Source: Terriglobia bacterium (GTDB lineage Bacteria; Acidobacteriota; Terriglobia; JAJPHL01). Taken from it: a DNA stretch of 64,000 bases. Positions 8,677 through 16,146 of this stretch are shown here, piece by piece. The notes under the pieces were generated by a model. The model searched no databases. It was given only the letters and a program-made list of their open reading frames with translations, and was not told where the DNA came from. How positions within the stretch are numbered: position 1 is the stretch's first letter; each line of letters starts with the position of its first letter. Location: contig JAJPHL010000005.1 in the NCBI GenBank assembly GCA_021325275.1, positions 1 through 64,000 on the forward strand, written 5' to 3'. The position numbers and the translations under genes are program-made.

Positions 8677-9147
8677 CTATTGCGGACGTTCGATTTTGGT
8701 TATCTCGAACTGGTGGGGCGTGACCGAATGGTCGAACCGCACCTGGAACTTGTCAAAGAAGCCATTGCGTCCTAGGATTCCATTGACCGATAGCTTCTTC
8801 ATGAAGCCAGCCTTTACTTCAATCACCCAATCGCTCTCCACGAAGATTCGCACCTTGTGAAAGTAGACCGGCTCTGTTATTCCCTGAACAACTCCGCCCA
8901 TGCTGTCCACCTCCCCACTCTTGAGATCAATCCCAAGAAAGTCGGCAAGATCGGTTTTGAACAGGCAGCAGGGCGAGCCAGAGTCTACCACTACGTCAAA
9001 CCGCATGGTTTGCACGTGCGCCTTGAGTTTGGCCACTCGGACTTTGAGCGTCGGGACCCACACAACGCCCTCCGTACCGTGGATCGGGTGGGTTTTGTCC
9101 GGCGGAAGGTCCAGGGGGAACTTCGTATAGGTCTTCAGCACATACAC
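8677..9147 (-). CDS. Retropepsin-like aspartic protease domain protein (clan AA)
   Basis: A 156-residue single-domain protein. FDVVVDSGSPCCLF is the catalytic D-S/T-G flap-adjacent motif and VNGILGRNGFFDKFQVRFDH is the conserved hydrophobic-Gly segment near the end of the fold. Bacterial single-domain retropepsins work as homodimers; whether this one is proteolytic is not shown. The start is GTG at 9147, inside the end of the upstream 70-residue ORF (13-nt overlap), suggesting translational coupling. The two form a small accessory operon. Confidence 0.65.
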   Translation of the reverse strand: MYVLKTYTKFPLDLPPDKTHPIHGTEGVVWVPTLKVRVAKLKAHVQTMRFDVVVDSGSPCCLFKTDLADFLGIDLKSGEVDSMGGVVQGITEPVYFHKVRIFVESDWVIEVKAGFMKKLSVNGILGRNGFFDKFQVRFDHSVTPHQFEITKIERPQ

Positions 9148-9347
9148 CTACTCTGGTAGACGGATGGCAAGAAGAGCTTGGGCACCCAGGTGATGATGGG
9201 GTCATCGACACCGTGCTTCTTGGCATCCTCAACAGCCTCGGCAACGGTCTCACCTCGGCCAACTACCTCGGACTCATCCGCATTCAGCGCAATCCAGCAG
9301 TTGCGTGGCGCTTTCCTCAGCACCTCGGTTGTATCAATGGCATTCAT
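9135..9347 (-). CDS. Small DUF5678-like protein, upstream partner of the retropepsin-like gene
   Basis: A 70-residue soluble protein: a short N-terminal helix, then NCWIALNADESEVVGRGETVAEAVEDAKKHGVDDPIITWVPK. This WxALN..VVGxGxTxxEAxxxAxxxG pattern is typical of DUF5678-type proteins often found beside retropepsin-like genes. ATG at 9347 was chosen over GTG at 9353 because GGAAGGG sits about 7 nt upstream. The stop overlaps the protease start by 13 nt. Function unknown; the pairing suggests the protein may be substrate, inhibitor or adaptor of the protease (inference). Confidence 0.6.
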   Translation of the reverse strand: MNAIDTTEVLRKAPRNCWIALNADESEVVGRGETVAEAVEDAKKHGVDDPIITWVPKLFLPSVYQSRCMC

Positions 9348-9464
9348 AGGCACACCCTTCCATGATGTGTGTGGGGAACACTCCAGCGTCTGTGCGCGCA
9401 GACCCTGAAGCCTTCATCTGAGATTCTGTTTCACTCGCAAGATATCGTCAACCCAAAATAGAGC

Positions 9465-9493
9465 TTGACGCCATTTGTATCATCGGATACATT
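9465..9493 (+). promoter_or_regulatory. Promoter of the RHH gene (TTGACG-17-TACATT)
   Basis: TTGACG (9465-9470) and TACATT (9488-9493) are separated by 17 nt. TACATT ends 7 nt before the ATG at 9501, so the transcript would be leaderless or nearly so. Confidence 0.55.
9476..9491. promoter_or_regulatory. Palindromic operator inside the RHH-gene promoter
   Basis: TGTATC-ATCG-GATACA is a perfect 6+6 inverted repeat lying in the spacer and overlapping the -10 element. Ribbon-helix-helix antitoxins usually autorepress through such short palindromes, so binding by the adjacent gene product is a natural inference. Confidence 0.5.
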
Positions 9494-9500
9494 CTTCAAC

Positions 9501-9719
9501 ATGGATACAAAGACTATCAACCTGCGAGACCTGCCGGAGGAACTGGTGCGCCGAGCGAAAGCGTGCGCAGCTCTACATGGGACCACTCTGAAAGGCTTCG
9601 TGGCTATGGCAATTGCAGAGGCGGTCCAGAAAGACATCCCGTTACTACCGCACGGTGCATTGCTTGCTGCCCAGCCCAAAAATAGAACGACCAAGAAAAG
9701 GAAAACGGCCCACGAGTAA
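9501..9719 (+). CDS. Ribbon-helix-helix (Arc/CopG-type) regulator or antitoxin-like protein
   Basis: A 72-residue basic protein. TKTINLRDLPEELVRRAKACAALHGTTLKGFVAMAIAEAV is a beta-strand followed by two helices, the classic RHH/Arc fold, with a Lys/Arg-rich tail (KNRTTKKRKTAHE). It would bind DNA as a dimer, plausibly the palindrome in its own promoter. No toxin gene follows: a terminator hairpin and a tRNA come next, so it may be an orphan antitoxin or a small regulator. ATG 9501 was preferred to TTG 9465 because the latter is the -35 element. Confidence 0.6.
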   Translation: MDTKTINLRDLPEELVRRAKACAALHGTTLKGFVAMAIAEAVQKDIPLLPHGALLAAQPKNRTTKKRKTAHE

Positions 9720-9749
9720 TGGACACAACATCCAACTCGTGGGCCGTTT
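9703..9749. terminator. Intrinsic terminator-like hairpin after the RHH gene
   Basis: A perfect 15-bp stem (AAACGGCCCACGAGT, 9703-9717, with its complement at 9735-9749) has a 17-nt loop and ends in TTT. The left arm overlaps the stop codon of the RHH gene. Confidence 0.6.
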
Positions 9750-9761
9750 CCACTTCGATGC

Positions 9762-9838
9762 GGCCCCTTAGCTTAACCGGAAAAAGCGCCTGTCTGCTAA
9801 ACGGGGTGATGCCGGTCCGAATCCGGCAGGGGTCGCCA
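9762..9838 (+). tRNA. tRNA with anticodon GCU (Ser codons AGC/AGU) but a class I short variable loop
   Basis: A full cloverleaf can be drawn by hand. Acceptor GGCCCCT/AGGGGTC (9762-9768, 9828-9834; one G-U), T8-A9, D stem GCTT/AAGC with a G18G19 loop, anticodon stem CCTGT/ACGGG (one U-G), loop CTGCTAA with anticodon GCT at 9796-9798. The variable loop is only five nt (GTGAT); the T stem is GCCGG/CCGGC, discriminator G, encoded CCA 9836-9838. Bacterial tRNA-Ser normally has a long variable arm recognised by SerRS, which is absent. The T loop reads TCCGAAT, so position 55 is C rather than the near-universal T. It could be active, a decoy/mobile-element tRNA, or a decaying copy. Confidence 0.75.
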
Positions 9839-10239
9839 AACACTAACGAAAGAGTCCTGGCAGTTGCGCTAACCCACCACCAGGACCGTGAATCGCACAG
9901 CCGAAGCCGCACGAGTCCGCAACTCAAGTATCCGGCAATCGGCTGTGAAACTCAACAGGAGATTTCACAGTTGTCAAACCAAAGTAGAAATGTCCCCATA
10001 GTTACCAAAGTAGAATGTTGAACCAAAGTGATAGTGTCCTGCCCCGATCACTGCCCAGAACTAGATTCCTGGGCATCAGCGATACCACCTTCCATCCATG
10101 GAGAAAGTGGTTGAACTTGCCCGCGAAACCTGTACGGAGACCTCGGCCATCAGCCAAGAAAAGAAAGTCGCCCCCGTCTCCACACAAAAGCACCACTACC
10201 AAGTAGGACATGCGTCCTCGCCTGTCCCGCGGCATGCGA
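9839..10239. other. Gene-free stretch with nested inverted repeats and insertion-sequence-like debris
   Basis: No convincing gene. Three inverted repeats are visible: GTCCTGG/CCAGGAC (9854-9886), a 9-bp CACAGCCGA/TCGGCTGTG pair (9896-9947), and GTGAAA/TTTCAC (9945-9968). From about 9978 to 10045 a degenerate motif, ACCAAAGTAGAAATGTCC-like, occurs three times (the third as ACCAAAGTGATAGTGTCC). This looks like remnant IS ends, though no transposase is recognisable. A short basic ORF at 10015-10206 is not supported. Confidence 0.35.
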
Positions 10240-10251
10240 TAAAATAGGGAG

Positions 10252-11262
10252 ATGCAGATCGGCGGTGTCACAATCCAACCGGCGACGGTGCTGGCTCCTA
10301 TGGCCGGCATCACCGACACGGCTTTCCGCCGTTTCATCCTGCGCATGGGCGGATGCGGTCTGCTGATGACCGAGTTTACGTCGTCGGACGGCATCATGCA
10401 CGATTCCCGCCTGAAGCCCGGCAAGACCAAATTCTCCGCGCGCTATCTGGCGTTCACGCCGGAAGAGCGGCCGATCACCGCGCAACTGTTTGGTTCCGAT
10501 CCCGCGGTGATCGCCGACGCCGCGCGCATGTGCCAGGATCTGGGCTTCGACATCATCGACTTGAACCTCGGTTGCCCCGTCAAGAAAGTGGTCAAGTGCA
10601 ACGGCGGCTCGGGACTCCTGCGCGATCTGCCGCTGATCGAGCGGATTTTGCGCGCGACGCGCGCGGCGGTGACGATTCCGTTCACGCTGAAGTATCGCGT
10701 CGGCTGGAACGAGAAAGAAATTGTGGCCACCAAAGTCGCGCAACTCGCGGAAGATTGCGGCTTGTGCGCCGTGGCCCTGCACGCGCGCACGCGCGAGCAA
10801 GGATTCGCGGGCCGCGCCGACTGGCGGCATATCGCCGACGTCAAGCAAGCCGTGCGCATTCCGGTGATCGGCAACGGCGACATCGAAACGCCCGAGGACG
10901 CCCAGCGCATGATCGCCGAAACCGGCTGCGACGGCGTGATGATCGGCCGCGCGGCGGCCAGCAATCCGTGGATTTTCCGGCAAATCGCGCAATTCCGGAC
11001 GCGCGGCAGCTACGAGGTGGCCACGGATTTGGATCGTTTTGAAATGATGCGCGATTACTTCAGTATTCTGGTGGCCGAGCGCCATCCCGAATGCATGGGA
11101 CGCATGAAGCAATTCGCGAAATACTTCACGCACGGCGTGATCAACGGCGCGAGCTTGCGCCGCGCCATCCACGATTCGCACACGGCGGAAGAAATCATCG
11201 AGAAGGTGAACGCGTTTTTCCTGGAGCCGAGCGGCGTCACCGCGATACCCGCTCTAGTATAG
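10252..11262 (+). CDS. dusB: tRNA-dihydrouridine synthase (DusB-like)
   Basis: A 336-residue FMN-dependent enzyme that reduces specific uridines in the tRNA D loop with NADPH. It begins with the hallmark LAPMAGITDTAFRR, has DLNLGCPVKKV with catalytic Cys108, VALHARTREQGFAGRADW and VIGNGDIETPEDA (phosphate/FMN binding), and a C-terminal helical tRNA-binding domain. The length is normal. A TAAAAT hexamer (10240-10245) lies 6 nt before the ATG with AGGGAG between, so either leaderless or very short-leader initiation is possible. It is the first gene after the unusual tRNA and overlaps the convergent kinase gene by 26 bp at its 3' end. Confidence 0.93.
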   Translation: MQIGGVTIQPATVLAPMAGITDTAFRRFILRMGGCGLLMTEFTSSDGIMHDSRLKPGKTKFSARYLAFTPEERPITAQLFGSDPAVIADAARMCQDLGFDIIDLNLGCPVKKVVKCNGGSGLLRDLPLIERILRATRAAVTIPFTLKYRVGWNEKEIVATKVAQLAEDCGLCAVALHARTREQGFAGRADWRHIADVKQAVRIPVIGNGDIETPEDAQRMIAETGCDGVMIGRAAASNPWIFRQIAQFRTRGSYEVATDLDRFEMMRDYFSILVAERHPECMGRMKQFAKYFTHGVINGASLRRAIHDSHTAEEIIEKVNAFFLEPSGVTAIPALV

Positions 11263-14200
11263 CGACCAGCATCTTGGCTCGCTGGAATCCCTCGACTAAA
11301 TCGTCGAGCATGGCATCGTCCAAAATCGCCACCGCAAACGCCTCGCGCAACTTGATGGGATCGAGCAACGAGGCATCGGCTTTTTCGAGTGCTTCCAGCG
11401 CCGCACGCGCTTCCGCCGCGCGTCCCAGTCTCCCGAGCGTGCAAACCAAAAGCGACGCGGTCAGCGGCGCGCCCGGCGCGTTGATCTGCTTGGCGATGCG
11501 CAGAGCTTCCTCGTAGTTTCCAATGCGGTAGCTGTTGTAGAGCGACGGCAGGTAATACCAACCGGGATGATTCGGATTCAAATCCATGGCGCGCTGCGCA
11601 TTCGCGACGCCTTGTTCCCAGTCGCCGGTGTACGCTTGCAGCCGCGCGACCGTCGCCACGACACTGGCGGCCAGCGGATTCAACACCAGCGATCGCTCGA
11701 TCGCGGCGCGCATCCCGGGAAGATCGCGAGCGCTGAAGGACCACAACGCCAGTCCGAACCAACCAATCTGGTTCACGGGATCGAGTTGAATCACGCGCTG
11801 CGACATCACGCGCAGCGCTTCCAACAATTCGGGTGGATGATCCGGCAGATTCAAATAGCAAGCGTTGTAGAGCGTCACCAGGCAACACCGCGGCCCTAAG
11901 TGCGCCGGCTCGCGTGCGGCGGCCGCTTCGAGGGCGACGCGAAGCCTCCCTTGTTCTTCGGCATTGAACTGCTGCGTGGAAACCAGATAACGCATCATGA
12001 GCTCTTCCACGGTCAATTCTTCGAGCCGGCGATCGCGCAGAGGACCGCCGATCGCGCGCACCAAGACGCCCGTGGAATCGGCGATGGTGGCGACAATGCG
12101 GCCGGTGATGTCGTCTTGCAGCGCGAACAGATCGCCGGAGGACGAATCTCGCGTATACGTTTCCGCCCACAGGTGCGATCCATTTTCGGTATCGGCCAAT
12201 CGAGCGTTCACGCGAATGCTCGACCCCGCTTGGCGCACGCTTCCTTCGATCACGTAATGCGCGCGGGCGGCGTCGGAGATGACGGTCAAGTAAGAAAATC
12301 GCGAGAGACCCGCGGTGATGTCCGCGGTGAGACCGGCGGCCAATTCCTGCATGTCGCCCGAGCTCATGCTGGAAAACGGCATCACCGCAATTCCTAAATT
12401 CCTTGCGACGGCCGGCGCGGCGCGCGTACCCGAACCGCTGCCCGCGCTTGTGCCGGAGCCAGATGCCGGTTTCGCGGGCGACACCGCTTCGGCAGGCGAC
12501 GTCTCGACCAACGCCTTGGCTTTCAAGAAGCCTTCGACCAAGTGATCGATGTCGGCTTCGTTCCAATACCAAGCGGCCCACATGCGCCGCGCCGTCTCGA
12601 CCTCGCACAGGGACGGATCGAGGCGCGCCAATCCTTCCAGCGCCGCGCGCGCTTCCGCGGTTCGCTTGAGCTGGCCGGCGGCCGCGGCCGCACCCAGCAG
12701 CGAACGCGGCCACGACGGCAGGTTGATGCGCCGCGTCACCGCGAATGCTTCCACGTAGTCGCCACGGCGATACGCGTCCGCGAAAAATACGCTGTGAAAC
12801 CACGGCGCGTGGTTGGGATTCACGGCCATCGCGCGGCGCACAATCGCCATGCCGCGTTCCCAATCGCCGGAGTTCGCCACCATGATGCCCGCCGCCGCGA
12901 CGGAAACGGTATTGAGCGGATTGATTGCCAAAATCTTCTCCACCGCCGCGTTCATTCCTTCGCGATCGCGCGAATAGCAAGCCACGAACGCCAACTGACG
13001 CCAGGCATCCTGACAAAACGAATCGAGCTCGATGGCGCGCTCCGCGGCCTGCCGCGCCAGCCCGAGAGATTCCTGGCGCGGGTGCGGCGTCGCACTGTAT
13101 TCGTGGCCGTAAATACCAGCCAGGCACGCCCAAGCTTGGGCATGCCCCGGCTCACGCCGCAACGCGTTTTCAAACGCCGTGCGGAGACGCGCGTGTTCGT
13201 CCATTCGGAAGGTTTGCACATACGCGAAGAAGCGCAATACCAGCTCCGAGGCGGTGAGATCCTCCACGGGACGACTCTGCAGCGACGCCCCCATCGAGCG
13301 CAGCAACACGCCGTGCTGATCGGCCACGGTGGCCACCAGGCGTCCCGCGATTTGGTCTTGAATCGCGAAGACGTCTTGCGCGGCGGCATCGAGCGCGTGA
13401 TCGTAGATTTCCGACCAAAGATGCTCGCCCGTTTCCGAATCCGTCAAGCGCATCGTGACGCGAATCGCGGACGGTGAGGCGCGTACGCCGCCTTCCAGCA
13501 GGTAGCGCGCCGCTGCGACGCTAGACTCTCCCCGCGCGATCACGCTCAAGTAAGGAAATCGTGACAGTCCGTTGACGATGGCCTCTTGCAATCCCGCAGC
13601 CCAATCGGCTGCTTCCGCGTTCCCACCGCGGCACGCGAGCGGCAAGACGGCGATACGAAACGAACTGGCGCGCGCGGCAGGCGCGATCTTTTGCGGTCCA
13701 GACTCGAAGACGCGCCGCTGCACCTTCAGCTCCAATAAGATTTCCTGCGCCGTTTGCACGCGCTGGCGCGGATCTTTCTCCAAACATCGCGCGATCAGCC
13801 GCGAAAGCTCTTCCGGCAAATCGGAACGCGTCTGCGAAACAGGTTTGGGATGCTCGCGCAGAATCGACGCCATCAACGCCGGTGAGGAGTCACCGCGAAA
13901 CGGCCGCGCGCCCGTCGCCATTTCGTAGAGGATCACGCCGAGGGAGAAAAGGTCGCTGCGATGATCGAGCGAGCGCGCCTCCACTTGCTCCGGCGACATG
14001 TACGGGATGGTCCCGATCACCGCGCCGATCTGCGTGAGCTCCAGTTTTGTTGCCGCGGACTCGAAGTCGGCGGCGGGTTCGGTAGAAGAAACTTGCGCCA
14101 ATCCGAAGTCGAGAACTTTCACCGCGCCCGCGTCGGTGATCATGATGTTGGCGGGCTTCAGGTCGCGATGCGTGACGTGCTTTTCGTTGGCGGCGTGCAG

Positions 14201-14581
14201 CGCCGCGGCCAGCGCGCCGGCGATATCGAAGAATTGCGCGGGCGAAACGCCGCTCGGCGGGATCACTTGGTCGAGAGTGCGCCCTTCCACCAGTTCCATC
14301 ACCAGCGCGCGCGTTCCATCTTTTTCCTCGATGCCGTAAATCTGCGCGATGTTGGGGTGGTTCAACGACGCGAGCACTTGCGCTTCGCGCGTGAATCGCG
14401 CGAGACGTTCCGAATCGGCGGCCATGGCGTGCGGCAAGACTTTCAACGCAACGTCGCGATTCAATTGCGTGTCACGCGCACGATACACCTCGCCCATGCC
14501 GCTGGCGCCGAGCGGCGAGATCACTTCGTAAGGTCCAAGACGAGTGCCGGGGGCGAGAGGCATCTCCCCCGATTCTGACAT
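11237..14581 (-). CDS. Ser/Thr protein kinase with two tandem TolB-like + TPR modules
   Basis: A 1114-residue protein. The N-terminal eukaryotic-type kinase (about 15-290) has GASGMGEVY, VALK47, HRD140LKPAN and DFG 158-160, so it should be active. Two homologous modules follow. Module 1 (about 310-715) starts FRIAVLPLACRGG, module 2 (about 750-1114) starts LGIAVMPFSSMSSG. Each continues with xxGLSRFxYLxVI, a Y(L/V)(L/I)EG(G/S)VR strand, RL(T/A)Dx..G.HLW(S/A)E, a VFAIQDQIAGR/LFALQDDITGR segment and TPRs ending in a (D/L)LVEGFxxAK motif. A Ser/Gly linker (about 716-745) joins them. This is an internal duplication. The TolB/FlgO-like plus TPR combination is common in soil kinases and adenylate cyclases; substrates are unknown. 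It lies 3 bp after the upstream gene's stop. Confidence 0.88.
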   Translation of the reverse strand: MSESGEMPLAPGTRLGPYEVISPLGASGMGEVYRARDTQLNRDVALKVLPHAMAADSERLARFTREAQVLASLNHPNIAQIYGIEEKDGTRALVMELVEGRTLDQVIPPSGVSPAQFFDIAGALAAALHAANEKHVTHRDLKPANIMITDAGAVKVLDFGLAQVSSTEPAADFESAATKLELTQIGAVIGTIPYMSPEQVEARSLDHRSDLFSLGVILYEMATGARPFRGDSSPALMASILREHPKPVSQTRSDLPEELSRLIARCLEKDPRQRVQTAQEILLELKVQRRVFESGPQKIAPAARASSFRIAVLPLACRGGNAEAADWAAGLQEAIVNGLSRFPYLSVIARGESSVAAARYLLEGGVRASPSAIRVTMRLTDSETGEHLWSEIYDHALDAAAQDVFAIQDQIAGRLVATVADQHGVLLRSMGASLQSRPVEDLTASELVLRFFAYVQTFRMDEHARLRTAFENALRREPGHAQAWACLAGIYGHEYSATPHPRQESLGLARQAAERAIELDSFCQDAWRQLAFVACYSRDREGMNAAVEKILAINPLNTVSVAAAGIMVANSGDWERGMAIVRRAMAVNPNHAPWFHSVFFADAYRRGDYVEAFAVTRRINLPSWPRSLLGAAAAAGQLKRTAEARAALEGLARLDPSLCEVETARRMWAAWYWNEADIDHLVEGFLKAKALVETSPAEAVSPAKPASGSGTSAGSGSGTRAAPAVARNLGIAVMPFSSMSSGDMQELAAGLTADITAGLSRFSYLTVISDAARAHYVIEGSVRQAGSSIRVNARLADTENGSHLWAETYTRDSSSGDLFALQDDITGRIVATIADSTGVLVRAIGGPLRDRRLEELTVEELMMRYLVSTQQFNAEEQGRLRVALEAAAAREPAHLGPRCCLVTLYNACYLNLPDHPPELLEALRVMSQRVIQLDPVNQIGWFGLALWSFSARDLPGMRAAIERSLVLNPLAASVVATVARLQAYTGDWEQGVANAQRAMDLNPNHPGWYYLPSLYNSYRIGNYEEALRIAKQINAPGAPLTASLLVCTLGRLGRAAEARAALEALEKADASLLDPIKLREAFAVAILDDAMLDDLVEGFQRAKMLVAILERVSR

Positions 14582-14584
14582 ACC

Positions 14585-15427
14585 TTATGGTTTCTTGACC
14601 GGCTCGTCGCCGAAGGTGATGGTCGATTGCGCGCCGAACTGTTGCGCGATGGTGCGAGATTCTGAGACGAGTCCTTGCTTCATCTTTGGCGCGTTTGGCG
14701 CAAACTTACGTGCCCGCATGACGTAGATGCCGGGCTTTTCCGGCGCGGTCTCCACGCGCTTGCGCGTCACGATCCAAAAATCGTTTTCAGCGCGGCCCGC
14801 GCGGTCGTGTTGCAGCGTGTAGTCGAGCTCGAACGTGGTTCCTTTGTCGAGCCACCATTCCTGATGTCCGTGCTTGATGCGGCATCCGCCCGCGACGACT
14901 TCGGCGTGAATCGATTTCGGGAAGAACGTCGCACGGTCGAGATGCACGGTACCGGCGATCGCCGCCGCGCATTTCGCCAGAGGATCGCTCGACGGAAGAT
15001 GCTTGTCCGGCAAAATCACAATGGTCGTGTCGGTCGCCGTTTCCGCGGAGATCGTGCCCATGCGGCTCTGCAAGAGCTTGTCGAGCGCCATCGTGGACAA
15101 ATTGAGATCGGTTTCCACGAGCTGGCATCGCGTGTCGTTGTCCGCGCCCTCGGGATACGGCGGCGTGCCGTCGCTCCAGGAGAGAATCGCCTCGCAGCGG
15201 CGGCCATCGCTGCGGACAATTGATTCAGCTTTGACGACTGGAAATTCCTGCACCGTTTTTCCCGCGGTGTCGCGCGTGAACGCGCGTTCCTCCACGGTCC
15301 AGTTCCAGTTGACCATCTTGGCCTGGTTTTTCTGAAACGCGTCGTTGGCTTTGGCGAGAAGGGCGGTCGCATCCTGCGCGGTCAATGTGGCCGTGGCGAG
15401 AGCAGCGGCTAAGACCAGCCGGATCAA
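14585..15427 (-). CDS. Secreted hypothetical protein
   Basis: A 280-residue protein of unknown function. A hydrophobic signal sequence (LIRLVLAAALATATLTAQD) is followed by a mainly beta domain with WNWTVEERAF, RRCEAILSWSDG, GCRIKHGHQEWWLDKGTTFELDYTLQHDR and RKRVETAPEKPGIYVMRARK. I place the start at TTG 15427, whose TTGA overlaps the vapC stop and is preceded by GGAG; longer in-frame starts run into the toxin gene. It is co-oriented with vapBC upstream and the kinase 3 bp downstream, so the four genes may be one transcript. It does not resemble an enzyme family I recognise. Confidence 0.55.
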   Translation of the reverse strand: MIRLVLAAALATATLTAQDATALLAKANDAFQKNQAKMVNWNWTVEERAFTRDTAGKTVQEFPVVKAESIVRSDGRRCEAILSWSDGTPPYPEGADNDTRCQLVETDLNLSTMALDKLLQSRMGTISAETATDTTIVILPDKHLPSSDPLAKCAAAIAGTVHLDRATFFPKSIHAEVVAGGCRIKHGHQEWWLDKGTTFELDYTLQHDRAGRAENDFWIVTRKRVETAPEKPGIYVMRARKFAPNAPKMKQGLVSESRTIAQQFGAQSTITFGDEPVKKP

Positions 15428-15807
15428 GAGAGAATCTCCGCCCCATCCATTTTCGCGAGATCCCGATCGAATGTACCGAAGGGCAGGTGTCCGGCGTGAC
15501 GAGCCGTCTCGAGCATCATGCAATCGGTAAATCCCAAAGATGGCCTCTTTTGAAAGAGCTTCAGTGCCGCAATGACGATGGTCGGCTCTTGAAAAGAGAG
15601 ACTGTCGTGCGCGAGAAGCCACTCCACCGCGTTGGCAACACGGGATGGGTCGAAGCGAAAAGCCGACCTTAACACCCACACGCATTCAGTTAACGCAATG
15701 TGTGATACCCAGACACCGCCTTGCACGAATGCTTTCGCGATTCTGGTCTGGGATGGATCGTCTTGAGCGACCAGCCGAACAAGAACGTTAGTATCGGCCG
15801 AGCGCAT
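15424..15807 (-). CDS. vapC: VapC-type PIN-domain ribonuclease toxin
   Basis: A 127-residue PIN domain. The acidic metal-binding set is complete: Asp5 (SADTNVLVR), Glu41 (LTECVWVL), Asp95 (GFTDCMML) and Asp114 (TFDRDL). Family members cleave specific RNAs, often initiator tRNA or 23S rRNA, when released from antitoxin. It starts inside the end of the AbrB-type antitoxin gene (20-nt overlap), the usual arrangement for a coupled module. Its stop overlaps a downstream secreted-protein gene by a TTGA. Confidence 0.88.
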   Translation of the reverse strand: MRSADTNVLVRLVAQDDPSQTRIAKAFVQGGVWVSHIALTECVWVLRSAFRFDPSRVANAVEWLLAHDSLSFQEPTIVIAALKLFQKRPSLGFTDCMMLETARHAGHLPFGTFDRDLAKMDGAEILS

Positions 15808-16060
15808 GGCGTTCCAGGATGTACGTTTCGCGGGCTTTCTTCAACTCTCGTAAACTCCGCCGTTTCGGTGGTCCATCGGGAAAGAGCATCTTGTGGATGT
15901 CGTCCCAGGAATACTTCTTCCCGACGCGCTGAACAATCAGGTTCTGTCCGTCCTCTTTCCACTCGAGCACGGAGCCCGGCCCGACGCCGAGCCTGCGCCG
16001 CACTTCGATCGGCACGGAAATCTGACCTTGCGCAGTGATCTTAGATGTTGCCAGGGCCAT
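15788..16060 (-). CDS. vapB: AbrB/MazE-type antitoxin (VapB)
   Basis: A 90-residue protein with an N-terminal swapped-hairpin AbrB domain, SKITAQGQISVPIEVRRRLGVGPGSVLEWKEDGQNLIVQRV. The C-terminal tail (KKYSWDDIHKMLF..RRSLRELKKARETYILERHALGRY) should wrap the toxin. It neutralises VapC and probably autorepresses. TAATAT (16067-16072) lies exactly 6 nt before the ATG, and an imperfect ACTACCGGTGGT palindrome directly upstream is a candidate operator. Confidence 0.87.
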   Translation of the reverse strand: MALATSKITAQGQISVPIEVRRRLGVGPGSVLEWKEDGQNLIVQRVGKKYSWDDIHKMLFPDGPPKRRSLRELKKARETYILERHALGRY

Positions 16061-16066
16061 AGGCTG

Positions 16067-16083
16067 ATATTACCACCGGTAGT
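16067..16083 (-). promoter_or_regulatory. vapBC promoter -10 and adjacent imperfect palindrome
   Basis: On the minus strand TAATAT stands 6 nt before the vapB ATG, preceded by ACTACCGGTGGT (one mismatch from a 12-bp palindrome). The position is suited to autoregulation of the antitoxin operon. Confidence 0.45.
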
Positions 16084-16146
16084 GCTTGGGCACTCTTCCC
16101 TCTATCCATCGAATCGGATAGACTCGTGACTCTCAGGAGACTCCAC

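Noticed and set aside
10015-10206. A 63-codon basic ORF before dusB
   Set aside because: Pro/Lys/Ser-rich, lies in IS-like debris and has no clear homology or ribosome-binding site; could be a remnant but is not supported as a gene.
11055-13133. A 692-codon open frame on the minus strand overlapping the kinase gene in another frame
   Set aside because: It is a high-GC shadow: Arg-rich, no domain, and lies over a well-supported kinase-TolB-TPR gene.
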